This document shows, in pieces, positions 1-7,699 of a DNA stretch of 64,000 nucleotides. The stretch's first letter is position 1; the number at the start of each line of letters is the position of its first letter. Made by a program: the position numbers and the translations under genes. Origin of the DNA: Prevotella sp. (GTDB lineage Bacteria; Bacteroidota; Bacteroidia; Bacteroidales; Bacteroidaceae); the NCBI GenBank assembly GCA_017417465.1, contig JAFPZD010000130.1, forward strand, positions 1-64,000, written 5' to 3'. A model generated the notes under the pieces. The model did no database searches and was not told the DNA's origin. It saw only the letters and a program-made list of their open reading frames with translations.

Positions 1-23
1 GTACCTACGGCACGCTCGTTACT

Positions 24-209
24 CCTGCCCTGTGCTACCAGCCATTAAAATGGCTGGCTACCATTGTCACGCCCCTACGGGGCTGGCTGCGCATGGTTTC
101 CATAGCTTGCGAAAGTTGAATAAAAAATAACTTGGTATAAATACACCACAGAGACACAGAGTTTTCCTTGTGCCAGATAAAGCCTCTGTGTCTCTGTGTC
201 TCTGTGGTG
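24..209. repeat. Intergenic palindrome cluster
   Basis: Three palindromic units lie side by side with no convincing gene. A hairpin around 34-61 is built on AGCCATT and AATGGCT. A second one is at 71-83 (GCCCC TAC GGGGC). The third is a perfect 18-base inverted repeat, 144-161 against 192-209, made of alternating CACAGAGA units and separated by 30 bases. This looks like a dispersed, non-coding Bacteroidales repeat, but its spread in the genome cannot be tested here. Confidence 0.6.
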
Positions 210-317
210 AGATACCTTAACATTGTACCATATAAGTAACTATTCAAATTTAGTTTATACAAATAATCCTTTTTCCACGCAGGAAATTAACATCGTTGAT
301 ATTCAATTAGTTAGCAT

Positions 318-674
318 CTAAACGGTAGAAAAATGCGAAATCTGCTCAAAATAATTTTCAAAAATCTCATTTTTAACGTAATTAATATTATTTAAGACGA
401 GATTTACTTTCAAACGCCCCAAAATGCGTAGATATATAGAGTTTAAGGCAGTTTTGAGGTGATGAGTCAAGATTCTGCATACGGAAGATAGTGTACTATA
501 TTCTTTCATTTGGATGAATTGTTCGTTAAATGTTGATATTTTCTGCTCAATATCTTGTGGCGAAAAAAGTATGCGTTTTACACCCACAATTACTATTGCA
601 GAAGTGCGAGAAGATGTTGTTGGGAAATGTGTGAACATGTTCAGGAGAATTTCATGTGGTGTTATTCCTTCCAT
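318..674 (-). CDS. Hypothetical protein (118 aa)
   Basis: I do not recognise this protein. It is 118 residues long, AT-rich in codon use, without a signal peptide or clear membrane segment, and rich in Ile, Leu, Asn and Phe in its second half. It is kept because a well-formed Bacteroidetes promoter on the same strand (724-754) lies about 45 bases before its ATG. It stands alone between repeats on the left and a spacer on the right. It could be a remnant of a larger gene, since nothing in it identifies a domain. Confidence 0.45.
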   Translation of the reverse strand: MEGITPHEILLNMFTHFPTTSSRTSAIVIVGVKRILFSPQDIEQKISTFNEQFIQMKEYSTLSSVCRILTHHLKTALNSIYLRILGRLKVNLVLNNINYVKNEIFENYFEQISHFSTV

Positions 675-723
675 CCTATATCATTTATTAAACGTTCTGC
701 TTTTTAATCCCATTAAAACGATG

Positions 724-754
724 CAAAGGTAATAAAATAATCTGATAAGACAAA
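724..754 (-). promoter_or_regulatory. Promoter of the 118-aa gene
   Basis: Read on the minus strand, TTTG (751-754) is followed after 19 bases by TACCTTTG (724-731), matching the Bacteroidetes -33/-7 pattern. Confidence 0.55.
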
Positions 755-1050
755 AGGTTTTCCTGTTCAAACCTCCGCCTCGTTCTCTCCAACCTTGCCG
801 AAATCACCGGCAAATGACTGATTACCCACAGGAAATCAACGAATCTTCCTATAGCTCAAAATTGCATATAAAGATGTATCGCTTAGTAGCGGTGTTGATT
901 TACAGCAAGTTACGGCGAAATATGGCATAATAAAGATGTAGCGATAATGTAGCAGTATGTAGCAAAGTGTAGCTATAACTATTAAATGTAAATGGCGGAA
1001 GTGTGCTTGCTTTGCTTCTTTCTTAAGCGATTTGCAGTGAAGTGGTTATT
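755..1050. other. Spacer with TGTAGC-rich repeats
   Basis: No gene is seen. The segment 877-975 carries two copies of ATAAAGATGTA (near 876 and 930) followed by several TGTAGC units. No TAnnTTTG promoter is visible before the next gene. Confidence 0.4.
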
Positions 1051-1064
1051 GGAGGTACAAAGAA

Positions 1065-1475
1065 ATGTTTTTATGCTTGTTGATTTATTGTAGTAAAGCA
1101 TTCGAACCGCAAACGCCACAAGATCAGTTGAAAGAGTTTGCAGCCAACCTGATGCACTATGAATTTGGCGATGGTTATGAAGTAGTGAATACGAAGTCAC
1201 AGAATAACCATCCTGACAGACCTCAGGATCTGGTAATTAAGTTGACTGATGATGAGTTCGCCAAATTGAAGGCTTATATAGAAACCTTAGAAGACGGTGA
1301 GAAAATAACCAAGAAGAAAGGAACCATTTATTCCGATACGATAACCAAACATGATAATGGTTGTAGCTTTAAACACACAAGTTCTCATTCTGACAGTGAC
1401 TATATGTTTTTTATGGCCATAGCAGAAGTTGATTATCAGAACAAGGAAGTATCTTTTAAGAGTACCATGTTTTGA
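1065..1475 (+). CDS. Hypothetical protein (136 aa)
   Basis: Unknown protein of 136 residues. The start is supported by an uncommon feature for this phylum, a GGAGG at 1051-1055, nine bases before the ATG. The first ten residues are hydrophobic and end in a Cys (C9), but the sequence LIYC is not a proper lipobox and the segment is too short for a normal signal peptide. The N-terminus may therefore be truncated or frameshifted. The rest is soluble, with many charged residues and a His/Ser/Asp-rich stretch near residues 104-113. No promoter was found. Confidence 0.5.
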   Translation: MFLCLLIYCSKAFEPQTPQDQLKEFAANLMHYEFGDGYEVVNTKSQNNHPDRPQDLVIKLTDDEFAKLKAYIETLEDGEKITKKKGTIYSDTITKHDNGCSFKHTSSHSDSDYMFFMAIAEVDYQNKEVSFKSTMF

Positions 1476-1508
1476 TCAGACCATTTTGATATAATCATCA
1501 TCACTTAA

Positions 1509-1584
1509 TTCATACAAGAAAAAGGGGAGTTCATACAACGGATTTTCCTTTATTTGTACTGCCGTAAATAATCCTATAAATTTG
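1509..1584 (+). promoter_or_regulatory. Promoter A with tandem TTCATACAA operator
   Basis: Two identical 9-mers TTCATACAA (1509-1517 and 1530-1538) have a 21-base period. The second ends 38 bases before a -7 element TAAATTTG (1577-1584). A -33 TTTG lies at 1553-1556, 20 bases upstream of the -7. The same arrangement recurs at 4389-4464 and 5956-6031. The repeat architecture (9-mers with a 12-base gap) is that of LytTR-family binding sites, and a LytTR gene lies at 7331; the link itself is inferred. Confidence 0.7.
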
Positions 1585-1614
1585 CAGCATCAAATCAAAA
1601 AGAAGAGAAGAATA

Positions 1615-2406
1615 ATGAAGAAAGTAAGAAAGTTTTTCTTGTATGTATTGTTATTGGCTGTAATGGGTGGATGCGCAGTCCTTTGGCTCCTCTATGGAAG
1701 CAAGACCAGCAATCCTCATAATTATGCTACGGTAGGTGATATCCCTGTACCGTGGGGGTATGAACGAATAGCTGGGGATGATGCTGCCTTTAGCAGCTAC
1801 CTGCGTTCGTTGCCATTGAAAGGGAAAGGTTCTAAGGTTCAGTTGTTCACTGGTGGCGAATCTCGTTTTCAATCGTTAAGCTATGCGGTAGTCAGCCTTC
1901 CGCTGTTATCGAACGAGGAGCAGTGTGCTGATGTATGCATGCGTTTGCGTGCTGAGTATCTGTTCAATACAGGGCAGTACGGCAAGATACATTTCAAGAA
2001 TGTGAACGGAAAGACGATGTCCTACGGTGGTGGCTCTTCGCGCAAGGCTTTCGAACGCTATATGCGCAGGGTCTACGGTGTGGCAAGTACCTACTCGCTC
2101 AGTAGAGAGCTGGAACGAAGACGGCTGAAGAACATACAGCCCGGCGATGTGTTTGTCTATGCTGCTGCCGACCGTCCGGGCAACCAGAAGTATGGACATG
2201 CTGTGATGGTGGTGGATGTTGCCCAAAACAAGCATGGCAAGAATGCATTCCTATTGGTAGAAGGTAACACGCCGGCAAGGGATATCCATGTGATGCGCAA
2301 TTTTAAGAATCCCTTCCGCTCTCCGTGGTTTATGCTTGATGAAGATGCCGATAACCTTCTGCTTGCCGTGTTCCACTATAAGGCTAACGAATTGAAACAT
2401 TTCTAA
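1615..2406 (+). CDS. DUF4846 family envelope protein
   Basis: A 263-residue protein resembling the DUF4846 family, which is common in Bacteroidetes and has no firm function. The N-terminus (residues 1-30) is a basic start followed by a hydrophobic stretch ending in GGC, so it is either a membrane anchor or an imperfect lipoprotein signal. The domain follows, with conserved-looking motifs such as GGGSSRKAFERYMRRVY, IQPGDVFVY and GHAVMVVDV. These resemble the ending of papain-like/NlpC-type folds, but I do not claim catalysis. I chose ATG 1615 over the upstream in-frame ATG at 1582 because 1582 falls within the promoter's -7 element. It is the first gene of a tight four-gene operon. Confidence 0.75.
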   Translation: MKKVRKFFLYVLLLAVMGGCAVLWLLYGSKTSNPHNYATVGDIPVPWGYERIAGDDAAFSSYLRSLPLKGKGSKVQLFTGGESRFQSLSYAVVSLPLLSNEEQCADVCMRLRAEYLFNTGQYGKIHFKNVNGKTMSYGGGSSRKAFERYMRRVYGVASTYSLSRELERRRLKNIQPGDVFVYAAADRPGNQKYGHAVMVVDVAQNKHGKNAFLLVEGNTPARDIHVMRNFKNPFRSPWFMLDEDADNLLLAVFHYKANELKHF

Positions 2407-2418
2407 CGTGACTGCGAG

Positions 2419-3060
2419 ATGAGAAGACGATTAAGAATCGGTTTTTGCTGGTTTCTGGTACCAATCATTACATGTGCTGCGCTACTGTTGATTTGCAACC
2501 AATTGATCATTAGCAATGCCGATGGCAGGTTGTTTGATGAAGTTGAGACTGTTCCTGAGGGGTATTCTGTCGGACTGCTTCTTGGCACGACTCCGCAGAC
2601 GCGCATCGGCCATAGGAGGAACATGTTCTTTGAAAGCCGAATTCACGCGACAGCCAGCTTGTATCATGCAGGAAAGATACAGAAGGTCCTCATAAGCGGT
2701 GATGACAACAGCCTTGACGGTATCAATGAGGTCGAGTGCATGAGGGACTCGCTTCTCGAAAGAGGTATTTCTCCAAGGGATATAATTCTTGACGGGAAAG
2801 GATACAGAACTATTCTCTCTGTGCATAACGCCTATCACGATTATGGTTGTAGGAAACTGATCGTAATATCTCAGAAGTTCCACAACGAACGAGCCCTATA
2901 TCTGGCTGACAACCTCGGTCTGGGTTTTGAACAAGTCATTGGGTTCAACGCAAAGTCGCCCCATTCACTCATGTCGCAGAAGACTTACGTCAGGGAATGG
3001 TTTGCGAGGGTAAAGATGTTTATAGACTTATTTATCAACAATCATTATGGGAAAGATTAG
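2419..3060 (+). CDS. SanA/YdcF-like DUF218 protein
   Basis: A 213-residue membrane-anchored protein of the SanA/ElyC/YdcF (DUF218) superfamily. One transmembrane segment (about residues 7-27) is followed by the family pattern: a GLLLGTT strand, the R-x-x-A-LY segment (RIHATASLYHAGKIQKVLISGDD), and IIVISQKFHNERALYLA-like residues. In E. coli, SanA affects envelope permeability and vancomycin resistance, and ElyC acts in cell-wall and lipid-carrier metabolism. The substrate of this member is unknown. It starts 12 bases after the DUF4846 gene and its end overlaps the next gene by 14 bases, so co-translation is likely. Confidence 0.8.
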   Translation: MRRRLRIGFCWFLVPIITCAALLLICNQLIISNADGRLFDEVETVPEGYSVGLLLGTTPQTRIGHRRNMFFESRIHATASLYHAGKIQKVLISGDDNSLDGINEVECMRDSLLERGISPRDIILDGKGYRTILSVHNAYHDYGCRKLIVISQKFHNERALYLADNLGLGFEQVIGFNAKSPHSLMSQKTYVREWFARVKMFIDLFINNHYGKD

Positions 3061-3568
3061 AAAGACATTTTTGATTATGATAGGTACGGTATTGGTTTGG
3101 AGCCATTTGCCATACCACTACAACAATGAGAAGGTAGCAGCTTATGCGACCACCCACGCCGCAGGTAGCTCGCGTTGTATGTGTGCATGGTATGTGGTCA
3201 AAGCCATGTGGCGTGGAGGATGTCCCATAGGGTTAATTCCAGCATATGCATACGAAAAGACATTACCACAAATGGGGTTTAATGAGATTCCCACAAATGG
3301 CTACCGGCCAATGATAGGTGACATTTCTGTTCTTCCCCAGAATGAAAAGAGCCACTTCGGACATATTGCTGTTTGGAATGGTAAACTATGGGTGTCAGAC
3401 TTCAGGCAGAATAGTATCTATCCTGGTTCTGCCTATAGGAAGAACGGTGGCTTCAAAGTATTTCGTGCCAAGGATGGTTGGCATTGGAAGCATGTATGGA
3501 CATCACCTGTAGATTGGTATTCATGGATTGAGTCTTTTGTGAGAGGATATGATAAAATTAAATTCTGA
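3047..3568 (+). CDS. CHAP/NlpC-like cysteine amidase, putative
   Basis: A 173-residue protein with a short N-terminal signal or anchor (residues 5-20) and a domain that looks like a CHAP-type peptidoglycan amidase. A Cys in the CMCAWYV segment (residues 44-46) is followed by GDISVLPQ and then FGHIAVWNG, giving a possible Cys-His pair. The ending WVSDFRQNSIYPG resembles phage or secretion-system muralytic proteins. The assignment is by pattern only. The stop and the next start overlap (TGATG at 3566-3570), which indicates translational coupling in the operon. Confidence 0.55.
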   Translation: MGKIRKTFLIMIGTVLVWSHLPYHYNNEKVAAYATTHAAGSSRCMCAWYVVKAMWRGGCPIGLIPAYAYEKTLPQMGFNEIPTNGYRPMIGDISVLPQNEKSHFGHIAVWNGKLWVSDFRQNSIYPGSAYRKNGGFKVFRAKDGWHWKHVWTSPVDWYSWIESFVRGYDKIKF

Positions 3569-4413
3569 TGGCAATAACTACTTACATTCTCTTGGCTGCT
3601 GCCAGTTTGCTGCCTGCCCTTGCCACAAGTGTAGGCCGGTGTTTCCGAGAAAAAGATCTACTCTCTTTCTCATTGTTCTCCCTGTGTGTAATCTGGGAAG
3701 CAACTATGATAAGTGCTTTCTTCCACGCAGACTATATGATGGCTTTACTTGACATGTATGGACAATCCATCCGTAGCTATCATTCTTACATATGCATTGC
3801 ATCACTGTTAGGATGCTTGCTTGTCAATTTAATGCTGTTGCTAACTGTCAAATACATGAAAAAACAGCATGCCTTGAAATGGATTATAGGAGGTCTTGCA
3901 TTATTCTTGTTCGCAACCTTGATAATAGGAATTTGCATCAGCCTGGTAATAGGAGTCTCGCTCGACCAAGGTTTCTTTGCGGCTTGCTGTGGCGTGATGG
4001 GAGCTGTGGGTGTTGCATGGGGACTGACATACAAAGAAATATGTGTCATTGGAAATATCTACTTAGAGGCAGGAGTTTGCGTGTTGTCTGCCTTGTGGCT
4101 TACCTGGAGCACGATTAAGGTATACAGACGGAATCGAACTATACTACATAGCCTGCTTATGTCCGCAGGGCTGTTATGTGGCATGTTTTACCTGTTAGTC
4201 TTTTGGTTGATATGCTGCCATTATGCTATGCCTATGGAAAAAGCATTTGATCTGTGCTATCATGAGCTTTTGATGTTGGCTTCCGACTGGAACACCACAT
4301 ATAATAATGTGAATTACCTGATCTTCATCATTTTATTTCTCGTTCTCACGGTGGGCAACATTCTTGCTGCGAAGTGCCTGTCGTGCAATTCATACAAAAA
4401 AGAGGGGACTTGA
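3568..4413 (+). CDS. Polytopic membrane protein, unknown
   Basis: A 281-residue protein with about seven hydrophobic segments (roughly residues 3-20, 33-52, 75-97, 104-129, 132-150, 163-180, 195-218 and a last one at 250-270) and a short basic tail. I do not recognise the family. It is coupled to the CHAP-like gene by an ATGA-type overlap and is the last gene of the operon. Its stop codon (4411-4413) lies inside the second operator repeat of promoter B. An immunity or transport role for the neighbouring amidase is possible but not shown. Confidence 0.7.
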   Translation: MAITTYILLAAASLLPALATSVGRCFREKDLLSFSLFSLCVIWEATMISAFFHADYMMALLDMYGQSIRSYHSYICIASLLGCLLVNLMLLLTVKYMKKQHALKWIIGGLALFLFATLIIGICISLVIGVSLDQGFFAACCGVMGAVGVAWGLTYKEICVIGNIYLEAGVCVLSALWLTWSTIKVYRRNRTILHSLLMSAGLLCGMFYLLVFWLICCHYAMPMEKAFDLCYHELLMLASDWNTTYNNVNYLIFIILFLVLTVGNILAAKCLSCNSYKKEGT

Positions 4414-4464
4414 TACAACGCCCCTTGATAACCATGGTTAGTGTCAGAAAAGAAAGTAATTTTG
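4389..4464 (+). promoter_or_regulatory. Promoter B with tandem operator
   Basis: TTCATACAA (4389-4397) and TTGATACAA (4410-4418) again have a 21-base period, and the second ends 38 bases before the -7 element TAATTTTG (4457-4464). At the -33 position there is only CATG, so this promoter may depend most on an activator. The repeats overlap the 3' end of the preceding gene. Confidence 0.7.
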
Positions 4465-4486
4465 CATTGTCAAAAAGAAAAAAGCA

Positions 4487-5920
4487 ATGAAAGTGAAAAT
4501 GATTCTGCCTGCCTTGCAGGAAGCCGAGAGCCCGTATTGGCGTCCCATTAAGTATTCGCTGTTCCCGCCTTTGGGACTCGCCACATTGGCCGCCTATTTC
4601 CGCGACGATGACGAGGTGGAGATTGTAGACCAGCATGTGGAAAAGCTGATGCTCGACGACGAACCTGACCTGGTGTGCATACAGGTGTATGTGACCAATG
4701 CTTACCGCGCATATAGAATTGCCGACCATTATCGTCAGAAAGGTGTCTATGTCGCCATGGGCGGATTGCATGTCACATCGTTACCCGATGAGGCGGCTTT
4801 GCATGCCGACACAATTTTGTTGGGACCAGGTGAGGAGGCATTTCCCCGCTTTGTCGATGATCTTCGTGAAGGATATCCGCAGAAACGCTATGTGGCCCGT
4901 TGGCGTTCCATTGAGAACATCCCTCCTGTGCGGCGCGACCTCATCAAACGTGATAAGTACTTCGTGCCCAACTCTCTTGTAGTGTCACGCGGATGCCCAC
5001 ACCATTGCGACTTCTGCTATAAGGATGCTTTCTATGGCGATGGTAAGTCGTTCTATACCCAGCGCGTGGACGAGGCGCTTGCAGAAATTGATCGTTTGCC
5101 GGGACGGCATCTTTATTTCCTCGATGACCATCTGTTGGGCAATCCCCGTTTTGCAGCCGAACTGTTCGAGGGCATGCGTGGCATGGGTCGAGTGTTCCAA
5201 AGTGCCGCCACGGTGGCATCGGTGCTGAAGGGTGACCTGATTGAAAAGGCGGCAGAGGCAGGACTTCGCAGTGTGTTCCTTGGCTTTGAAACGTTCTCGC
5301 CTGAGAATCTCCGTTCGAGCAACAAGTTACAAAATCTTTCCAAGGATTATGTGGCAGCGGTGGAGCGCCTGCACAGCTTAGGCATCATGATCAATGGCAG
5401 CTTTGTGTTCGGTCTTGACCATGATGACAAGGATGTGTTTCGCAGGACAGTAGACTGGGGTATCGAGCATAGCATCACCACAGCGACCTTCCATATTCTC
5501 ACGCCCTATCCCGGTACTCGTTTGTTTCAACAGATGGAACGCGACGGACGCATCACCTCACACGACTGGAGCCAATACGACACGCGCACTGTTGTTTACA
5601 AGACCATAGGGCTGTCAGCAGAAGAACTGAAACAAGGCTACGACTGGGCGTATAAAGAGTTCTATTCGTGGAGCAACATCTTTCGTGCCAGCTTCGGTCA
5701 CGATAATCTGAAACAGCAGTTGGCACACCTATTCTATATGGGTGGCTGGAAGAAGTTTGAGCCGTTCTGGAACTTCATGATACAGTACGGACAACTGAAC
5801 CGCATGCTGCCTGTTCTGGAATGCTTGTTATCGAACACCAAAAGTAGGAAACCCAATCAGAAGTCAAAGTCAGCTCTCACTTCAAGTGTTAATTTGATGA
5901 TAGGCAAAGCGGCACTATAA
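4487..5920 (+). CDS. B12-binding-type radical SAM protein
   Basis: A 477-residue protein with two domains. The N-terminal Rossmann part (about 1-130) fits a cobalamin-binding-like fold (PPLGLATLAAYF, VAMGGLHVTSLPDEA, ILLGPGEEAFP). The radical SAM core starts with Cys170, Cys174 and Cys177 (SRGCPHHCDFCYK), which bind the 4Fe-4S cluster. Later segments (FLGFETFSPENL, GSFVFGLDHDD, LTPYPGTRLF) are typical of this group. A DxHxxG cobalamin-coordinating motif is not seen, so true B12 use is uncertain. Family members methylate or rearrange unreactive carbons, and the substrate here is unknown. The gene is a single unit driven by promoter B. Confidence 0.85.
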   Translation: MKVKMILPALQEAESPYWRPIKYSLFPPLGLATLAAYFRDDDEVEIVDQHVEKLMLDDEPDLVCIQVYVTNAYRAYRIADHYRQKGVYVAMGGLHVTSLPDEAALHADTILLGPGEEAFPRFVDDLREGYPQKRYVARWRSIENIPPVRRDLIKRDKYFVPNSLVVSRGCPHHCDFCYKDAFYGDGKSFYTQRVDEALAEIDRLPGRHLYFLDDHLLGNPRFAAELFEGMRGMGRVFQSAATVASVLKGDLIEKAAEAGLRSVFLGFETFSPENLRSSNKLQNLSKDYVAAVERLHSLGIMINGSFVFGLDHDDKDVFRRTVDWGIEHSITTATFHILTPYPGTRLFQQMERDGRITSHDWSQYDTRTVVYKTIGLSAEELKQGYDWAYKEFYSWSNIFRASFGHDNLKQQLAHLFYMGGWKKFEPFWNFMIQYGQLNRMLPVLECLLSNTKSRKPNQKSKSALTSSVNLMIGKAAL

Positions 5921-5955
5921 TCATTGAGCATGTATAATGAATTATCAAGTATAAA

Positions 5956-6031
5956 CTCATACAACAATCCCGGCAGTTCATACAACGTGAAAGGATTTTC
6001 TTGCGTGTGTCAGAGAGAAAGACTAATTTTG
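5956..6031 (+). promoter_or_regulatory. Promoter C with tandem operator
   Basis: CTCATACAA (5956-5964) and TTCATACAA (5977-5985) have a 21-base period. The second ends 38 bases before the -7 element TAATTTTG (6024-6031), and a CTTG at 6000-6003 gives a -33 element with 20-base spacing. The geometry is identical to promoters A and B. Confidence 0.7.
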
Positions 6032-6056
6032 CATCGTCAAACAAAAGATTTGATCA

Positions 6057-6413
6057 ATGAAGCAGTTAATGATTACCTTGATGATTATGCTCATGAGCAT
6101 GATGGCATCGACGCCCGTCAGTGCGAAAACTGACAAGAGCGAGTTGAAGAAGAGTGTTCCGACGAACATCGTGGTGAAGCAGACAACGCAGTTCAGTGAC
6201 GGACGGACACTGACCATCTACTACAAGAAGAGTGGCACGCAGTGCGATGTGTACTCACCCTGCAATGCCGATGACTATGACGTGAGTGATGCCTCAAAGA
6301 TCAAGTCGACCAACTTTGAGGTGGTTGATAGGGTGGAGGGCAAACTCTACAAGAAGGCCTCTGTTGGCGAGGTGACACGACTCATTAAGCGACTTGTCAA
6401 CAAGTATCTTTAA
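6057..6413 (+). CDS. Small secreted protein, unknown
   Basis: A 118-residue protein with a clear signal peptide (residues 1-23, hydrophobic Met/Leu-rich core ending VSA-K). The mature part is basic, with two Cys residues (C63 and C69) and no recognised domain. It begins about 25 bases after the -7 element of promoter C, so its start is well placed. Because its promoter shares the operator with the envelope operon and the radical SAM gene, it probably belongs to the same regulon. A role at the cell envelope is inferred only from the signal peptide and the neighbours. Confidence 0.7.
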   Translation: MKQLMITLMIMLMSMMASTPVSAKTDKSELKKSVPTNIVVKQTTQFSDGRTLTIYYKKSGTQCDVYSPCNADDYDVSDASKIKSTNFEVVDRVEGKLYKKASVGEVTRLIKRLVNKYL

Positions 6414-6445
6414 GTTAGAAGTAGTTAGAAGTAGTTAGAAGTAGT
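6412..6445. repeat. AGTTAGAAGT short tandem repeat
   Basis: Three copies of an 11-base unit follow directly after the stop codon of the small secreted protein. Confidence 0.7.
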
Positions 6446-6452
6446 AAAGCGA

Positions 6453-6527
6453 ATGGTATATGTAGAAATTGTGCTGCTGTGTGTCACTGTTGCGGTGCTC
6501 ACAGCAGCATCAAACGGCAAGCAATGA
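6453..6527 (+). CDS. Possible 24-aa hydrophobic peptide
   Basis: An ATG at 6453 opens a 24-residue hydrophobic peptide (VEIVLLCVTVAVLTAAS core) that stops with TGA overlapping the ATG of the L,D-transpeptidase gene (ATGA at 6524-6527). The overlap suggests translational coupling, and the peptide would span the membrane once. It is too short to judge from sequence alone and may be chance. Confidence 0.25.
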   Translation: MVYVEIVLLCVTVAVLTAASNGKQ

Positions 6528-7161
6528 GAAAAAGCAGAAAGAAATGGGGCTGTGCCCTAACCGTCATAGCAGTAGTGTTCGCTGCAGGCATTTTTGGACT
6601 CTATTGGGGCTGGAAGTACTACGGACTGCCTGAATGGCCCGACCGACGTGAGTACAAGACTATCGAGGAGCGGGCAGACAAGGCGCTGGCCTTTGCCCGC
6701 CGGCATAATTTGAACGAGCATTATGCGCTGTTCTGGACTATAGCATACCATCGGGCACGCCCCGGCTGTTCGTCTGGGACTTCCATCAGAAGAAGATAGC
6801 CGCCAGCACCTACGTCATGCATGGCCCTGGTAGCGGTAGCACCGACCAAAAGCCCAGGTTCAGCAACCGCCCCGGCAGCAAGTGCTCTTCGTTAGGCCGG
6901 TTTCTCGTAACGAAGGAGCATGGGAGACGCAACAAACGAGGATTTTTCATCAAAGGACTCGACACAGATAACCAGACCGCATACGCCCGAGGCCTGATGA
7001 TTCATGGCTCAAAATGGGTAGACGGACATTGCTGGATGCGATACATTCCTCTTAACGCCAAATGCTGTCAGGGCTGTGTTACCGTCTCTACCAGAGGGAT
7101 GGACTATCTCTATTCACTCATCAACAAGGAGAAGAAACCGTTGTTGCTATGGAATTTCTGA
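6524..7161 (+). pseudogene. Frameshifted murein L,D-transpeptidase (YkuD_2 type)
   Basis: Two overlapping reading frames together make one L,D-transpeptidase catalytic protein. The first frame gives a membrane anchor (about residues 8-28) and a linker; the second gives DYSIPSGTPRLFVWDF, HGPGSGS, FSNRPGSKCSSLGRF, KGLDTDN, RGLMIHGSKW and the catalytic-type CCQGCVTVS. The shift lies near 6720-6736 and equals the loss of one base. No slippery heptamer is seen there, so programmed frameshifting is unlikely. Intact relatives crosslink or trim peptidoglycan in the periplasm. The change is either a real inactivation or a sequencing error, and the good preservation of both halves favours a recent event or an error. 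Confidence 0.75.
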
Positions 7162-7245
7162 GGAGTAGAGGAGTAAAAGAGTGGAGGAGTAAAGGAGTAG
7201 AGGAGTAAAGAAGTAGAGGAGTAAAGGAGTAGAGGAGGTAAAGTC
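7158..7245. repeat. GAGTAAAG/GAGTAGAG tandem repeat
   Basis: About eight imperfect copies of a 10-base purine-rich unit follow directly after the L,D-transpeptidase stop. They are non-coding. Confidence 0.75.
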
Positions 7246-7301
7246 GTTGAAAAGTTGAGTTAAAAATTATAAACAGTATAGCTTGATTCCCCAAAAACAT
7301 G

Positions 7302-7309
7302 TATATTTG
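7302..7309 (+). promoter_or_regulatory. -7 element of the LytTR gene
   Basis: TATATTTG lies 22 bases before the ATG. The tandem TTCATACAA operator is absent here, so the regulator does not seem to control itself through that site. Confidence 0.5.
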
Positions 7310-7330
7310 CACGGTAATTACGGTTAACGC

Positions 7331-7699
7331 ATGGAATGGCTTAGGATATCTACCAGCACCGAGTTGGTGCGAGTGGCCACGGACGAGATAGTCTTCGTCC
7401 GTGCCGATGGCAATTATTCTGACCTGGTACTGACCAATGGCAAGAGCCGCAAGATGACCTTCCAACTTCACTTTTTCGACGAGGTGTTCCAACAGCTTCA
7501 GAACAATATGTTCGTCAGAGTGGGGAGAAGCCTGATTGTCAACAAACGGTACATCTATGTTATCAATCTTACAGAACAGATGCTGATTTTCTCCGGCCAG
7601 CAGATAATGGGCGACATCAAGCCCGTCAATGTGTCGCGTGAGGCTTTGAAGCAGTTGAAGGAATTACTTGAAAATGAGAAAGGGGTAGACAATGGATGA
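7331..7699 (+). CDS. Stand-alone LytTR DNA-binding regulator
   Basis: A 122-residue protein that is essentially one LytTR domain: VRVATDEIVFVRADGNYSDLVL, then FFDEVFQQL, then MFVRVGRSLIVNKRYI, which is the usual core. There is no receiver domain, so it is not a classical response regulator. LytTR proteins bind pairs of 9-base direct repeats about 21 bases apart. The three operators found upstream (1509, 4389, 5956) have this geometry, which makes this gene the natural candidate for their regulator. Its end overlaps the next gene by 8 bases, so the two are co-translated. Stand-alone LytTR proteins paired with a membrane protein are known in streptococci (HdrRM, BrsRM). Confidence 0.85.
   Translation: MEWLRISTSTELVRVATDEIVFVRADGNYSDLVLTNGKSRKMTFQLHFFDEVFQQLQNNMFVRVGRSLIVNKRYIYVINLTEQMLIFSGQQIMGDIKPVNVSREALKQLKELLENEKGVDNG

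Noticed and set aside
35..262. A 75-codon minus-strand gene at the left edge
   Set aside because: It lies wholly in palindromic and simple-repeat sequence.
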